Shown here in pieces: positions 5,481 to 7,353 of a stretch of 7,353 bases of DNA. The DNA is from Gammaproteobacteria bacterium (GTDB lineage: Bacteria; Pseudomonadota; Gammaproteobacteria; Pseudomonadales; UBA3067). The notes beneath the pieces are model-generated. The model had not been told where the DNA came from. It worked only from the letters and a program-made list of their open reading frames with translations, and ran no database searches. The stretch's first letter is position 1. Every line of letters begins with the position of its first letter. The stretch is taken from positions 1 to 7,353 of the forward strand of contig JAHRVS010000390.1 of assembly GCA_019090565.1 (NCBI GenBank). Direction: 5' to 3'. The position numbers and the translations under genes are program-made.

Positions 5481-7353
5481 ATGACAAATAAGCCATTACG
5501 TTTTTTTCTATGTTTGCCTTCACAGTTAAAATGCCTGCTGTTGAGCGTTTTATTATTCATCGCCAGCCCAGTTTTTGCCGCGACAGAGTTGGATTTTTCT
5601 TCGTCACCGGTGATTACTCCCGCGGTTAATCCTGATGTACCTCAATCGGCTCTATGGACCAACGTGGGGCAATTAAATGGCACCCAGATTGATGTAAAAG
5701 CCACGGTATTGGGAAGAAGAAGTGATGTTAGCATTAGCGTAGAGGTTGACGATGCGAAGTTCCTTTTAGGTGGCTCCGATATGGATATCACCGTTAGTTA
5801 CGAATTTTTTATCAGCGGCACGTCGACCCCGATCACGGTCATTCCAAAAGTCATGTTTGAAGATATCGACACCGGTGACTGGGACCGCCCTTGTCTTTTT
5901 TGTTCGCGGGAATTCTTAACCAAAGAAACTGTTTCAGTGCCGTTATCTTCCGTAGCGGCTTATAGCTTTTCATCAACGAGTTCACTGTCGGCCAGCACCA
6001 GTAGTGGCGAAATTCGTTTTGAGTCTACGAGCGATAATGGCAGTTCATCTGCAACGGATACCTCAGTTTCTGTTTGGTTTCACCCTGCATCATCCATTTC
6101 TGTGTCATATACCACCGGTGATAACGGTAGTCGCGGTTATATTTTCGACGGTAACATCGACTTTGTTTTTACCAGTCCCAGTGTCACAGTTTTTGATGGC
6201 AGTGCCCCGGCAGTGCCGACGGTTGATGCATTGGTTACTGATGATACGACACCGATTTTAACCGGCAGCGCAGAAGCTTATACAACTATTTCGATCAGCG
6301 TGGCAGGTGGTAACTATCAAACGGTGGCAGATGCCTCGGGAAATTGGCGTATCAATACCGCTGACGATGGAAGCTTCTCGCCTGACGTGAATGGCAGTAA
6401 CGAGGTACTGGTTACGAGCACCGATGCTGCTGCAAATTCCACCAGTGATGTCACTAGCAACGAGTTAACGATCGACACTGCTGCCCCAAGTTTGATGGCT
6501 ATAGAGCGCCAAAACCCCGCTGATGCAGCAACCAATGCCGACCGCGTGGTATTTGCTCTGACGTTTAGTGAAACGGTGACAAACCTAGATCTTTTAGATT
6601 TTACGCTTAGTGGGAGCCTTGCTGCGAGTAGCGGGTTTTATTCTTTGCAAAGCAGCGACAACCAAGTTTATAGCTTAACGGTAGACGTGCCTGCAGCAGG
6701 AAATGGTGCTATTGGTGTGATGGTTTCTACCGGTTTTAGTATTACGGACTCCTTTGGTAACAACTTTGTGAACACCGCGCCAGCCACGAATGAAAGCTTT
6801 ACCATTGATAACTTAGCACCGTCGGTACCATCGATCACCAGCCCCATAGACAGTAGTTTTAGCGTTGATAACCAAATCACCATCAGCGGAACTGCCGAAG
6901 TGGGTGCGGCTATTGTTGTGTACGAAAGCGGTACTGCACTGTGCTCGGCAGTGAGTAACTTATCGGGGGTTTGGAGCTGCTTAAGCCCAGTACTTGCTGA
7001 CAGCGCTCATCCTTTAACGGCCATCGCTACGGATGACGCAGGCAATAGCAGCTCTCTTTCTAGTGCGGTGACGGTGGTGATTGATGCTAATGCACCGCTT
7101 GCGCCGGCCATTGTTAGCCCAACCGAAAATGCCGTGACGACGAGTAATACCCCCCTGTTTAGTGGTACGGCTGAAACTAATGCCACGGTCAAGGTGTCAA
7201 GTGGGGCAAACCTACTGTGTAGTGCAAGTACTGATATTTCTGGCAACTGGCGTTGCACCAGCGGTGTAACCTTGAGTGAAGGGGTGTTGAGCGTGAGCGC
7301 TACAGCCACCGATAATGTGAATCGAGCGGGGCCAGCTAGCAGTATAAGAACGC
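5481..7353 (+). CDS. Exported multi-domain Ig-like repeat protein, N-terminal 624 codons, open at the right edge
   Basis: A single frame from ATG 5481 runs without a stop to the window end. Residues 1-33 form a signal peptide: K4, R7 and K17, a hydrophobic core LLLSVLLFIA, and cleavage after V-F-A (A33). Residues about 35-240 form a Ser/Thr-rich beta-type domain not assigned to a family, with a C138-L-F-C141 pair. Four tandem Ig-like units follow, near 242-333, 334-445, 446-537 and 538 onward. Units 1, 3 and 4 share the bacterial Ig-like pattern: A-P-x-x-P, then G-x-A-E, then D-x-x-G-N-W or its variant, then A-x-D-x-x-x-N. Unit 2 resembles the related type with V-x-F-x-L-T-F-S-E-x-V. Units 3 and 4 each have two cysteines 12 residues apart (C488/C500, C580/C592). 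Such proteins usually act as surface adhesins or biofilm-matrix proteins. The Shine-Dalgarno site is weak (GGGAA, 12 bases upstream). The C-terminal anchor or secretion signal is outside the window. Confidence 0.88.
   Translation, partial: MTNKPLRFFLCLPSQLKCLLLSVLLFIASPVFAATELDFSSSPVITPAVNPDVPQSALWTNVGQLNGTQIDVKATVLGRRSDVSISVEVDDAKFLLGGSDMDITVSYEFFISGTSTPITVIPKVMFEDIDTGDWDRPCLFCSREFLTKETVSVPLSSVAAYSFSSTSSLSASTSSGEIRFESTSDNGSSSATDTSVSVWFHPASSISVSYTTGDNGSRGYIFDGNIDFVFTSPSVTVFDGSAPAVPTVDALVTDDTTPILTGSAEAYTTISISVAGGNYQTVADASGNWRINTADDGSFSPDVNGSNEVLVTSTDAAANSTSDVTSNELTIDTAAPSLMAIERQNPADAATNADRVVFALTFSETVTNLDLLDFTLSGSLAASSGFYSLQSSDNQVYSLTVDVPAAGNGAIGVMVSTGFSITDSFGNNFVNTAPATNESFTIDNLAPSVPSITSPIDSSFSVDNQITISGTAEVGAAIVVYESGTALCSAVSNLSGVWSCLSPVLADSAHPLTAIATDDAGNSSSLSSAVTVVIDANAPLAPAIVSPTENAVTTSNTPLFSGTAETNATVKVSSGANLLCSASTDISGNWRCTSGVTLSEGVLSVSATATDNVNRAGPASSIRT

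Noticed and set aside
6317..7309. Leftward frames of 70-100 codons
   Set aside because: Antisense shadows of the Ig-like repeat protein, which stays open for 624 codons on the plus strand.

Overview
The window looks like a piece of bacterial chromosome of moderate GC. It is probably from a gammaproteobacterium, perhaps an aquatic, polymer-degrading lineage. That guess rests only on the gene mix and codon style: an APC permease, a PhzF-like protein, a membrane-anchored PHB-depolymerase-type esterase and a large exported Ig-like repeat protein. No rRNA, tRNA, CRISPR array, integrase or intact insertion sequence was found.

Layout. (1) Positions 1-325, minus: the first 108 codons of a hemerythrin-like protein, cut by the left edge. 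(2) 326-658: a gene-poor stretch with a possible 39-residue minus-strand ORF and a candidate minus-strand promoter. (3) 659-1894, plus: an APC-superfamily amino-acid permease. (4) 1895-2859: about 965 bases with no convincing intact gene, holding one interrupted reading frame that may be a gene remnant and two small hairpins with identical loops. (5) 2860-3768, plus: a PhzF-family protein in which two of the four catalytic positions are replaced. (6) 3769-4027: no intact gene. (7) 4028-4171, minus: a short gene, easily missed because of its size, for a predicted exported peptide of 47 residues (about 25 after signal cleavage). It is acidic and carries two cysteines. (8) 4294-5193, minus: an esterase with an N-terminal membrane anchor. 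(9) 5194-5480: a divergent promoter region with a good sigma70-type promoter for the esterase and a tandem 19-bp repeat. (10) 5481 to the right edge, plus: an exported multi-domain Ig-like protein, 624 codons so far and still open.

How the genes relate. The esterase and the small peptide gene lie in the same direction, with 122 bases and a 9-bp hairpin between them. The Ig-like protein diverges from the esterase across the repeat-bearing intergenic region. All three products are predicted to be exported or membrane-anchored, so this right half may form a cell-envelope or extracellular locus; this is inference. The left half (hemerythrin, permease, PhzF) shows no clear functional link, and the long gaps argue against one operon. 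The observations most worth following are the small exported peptide, the altered PhzF active site and the divergent repeat region.
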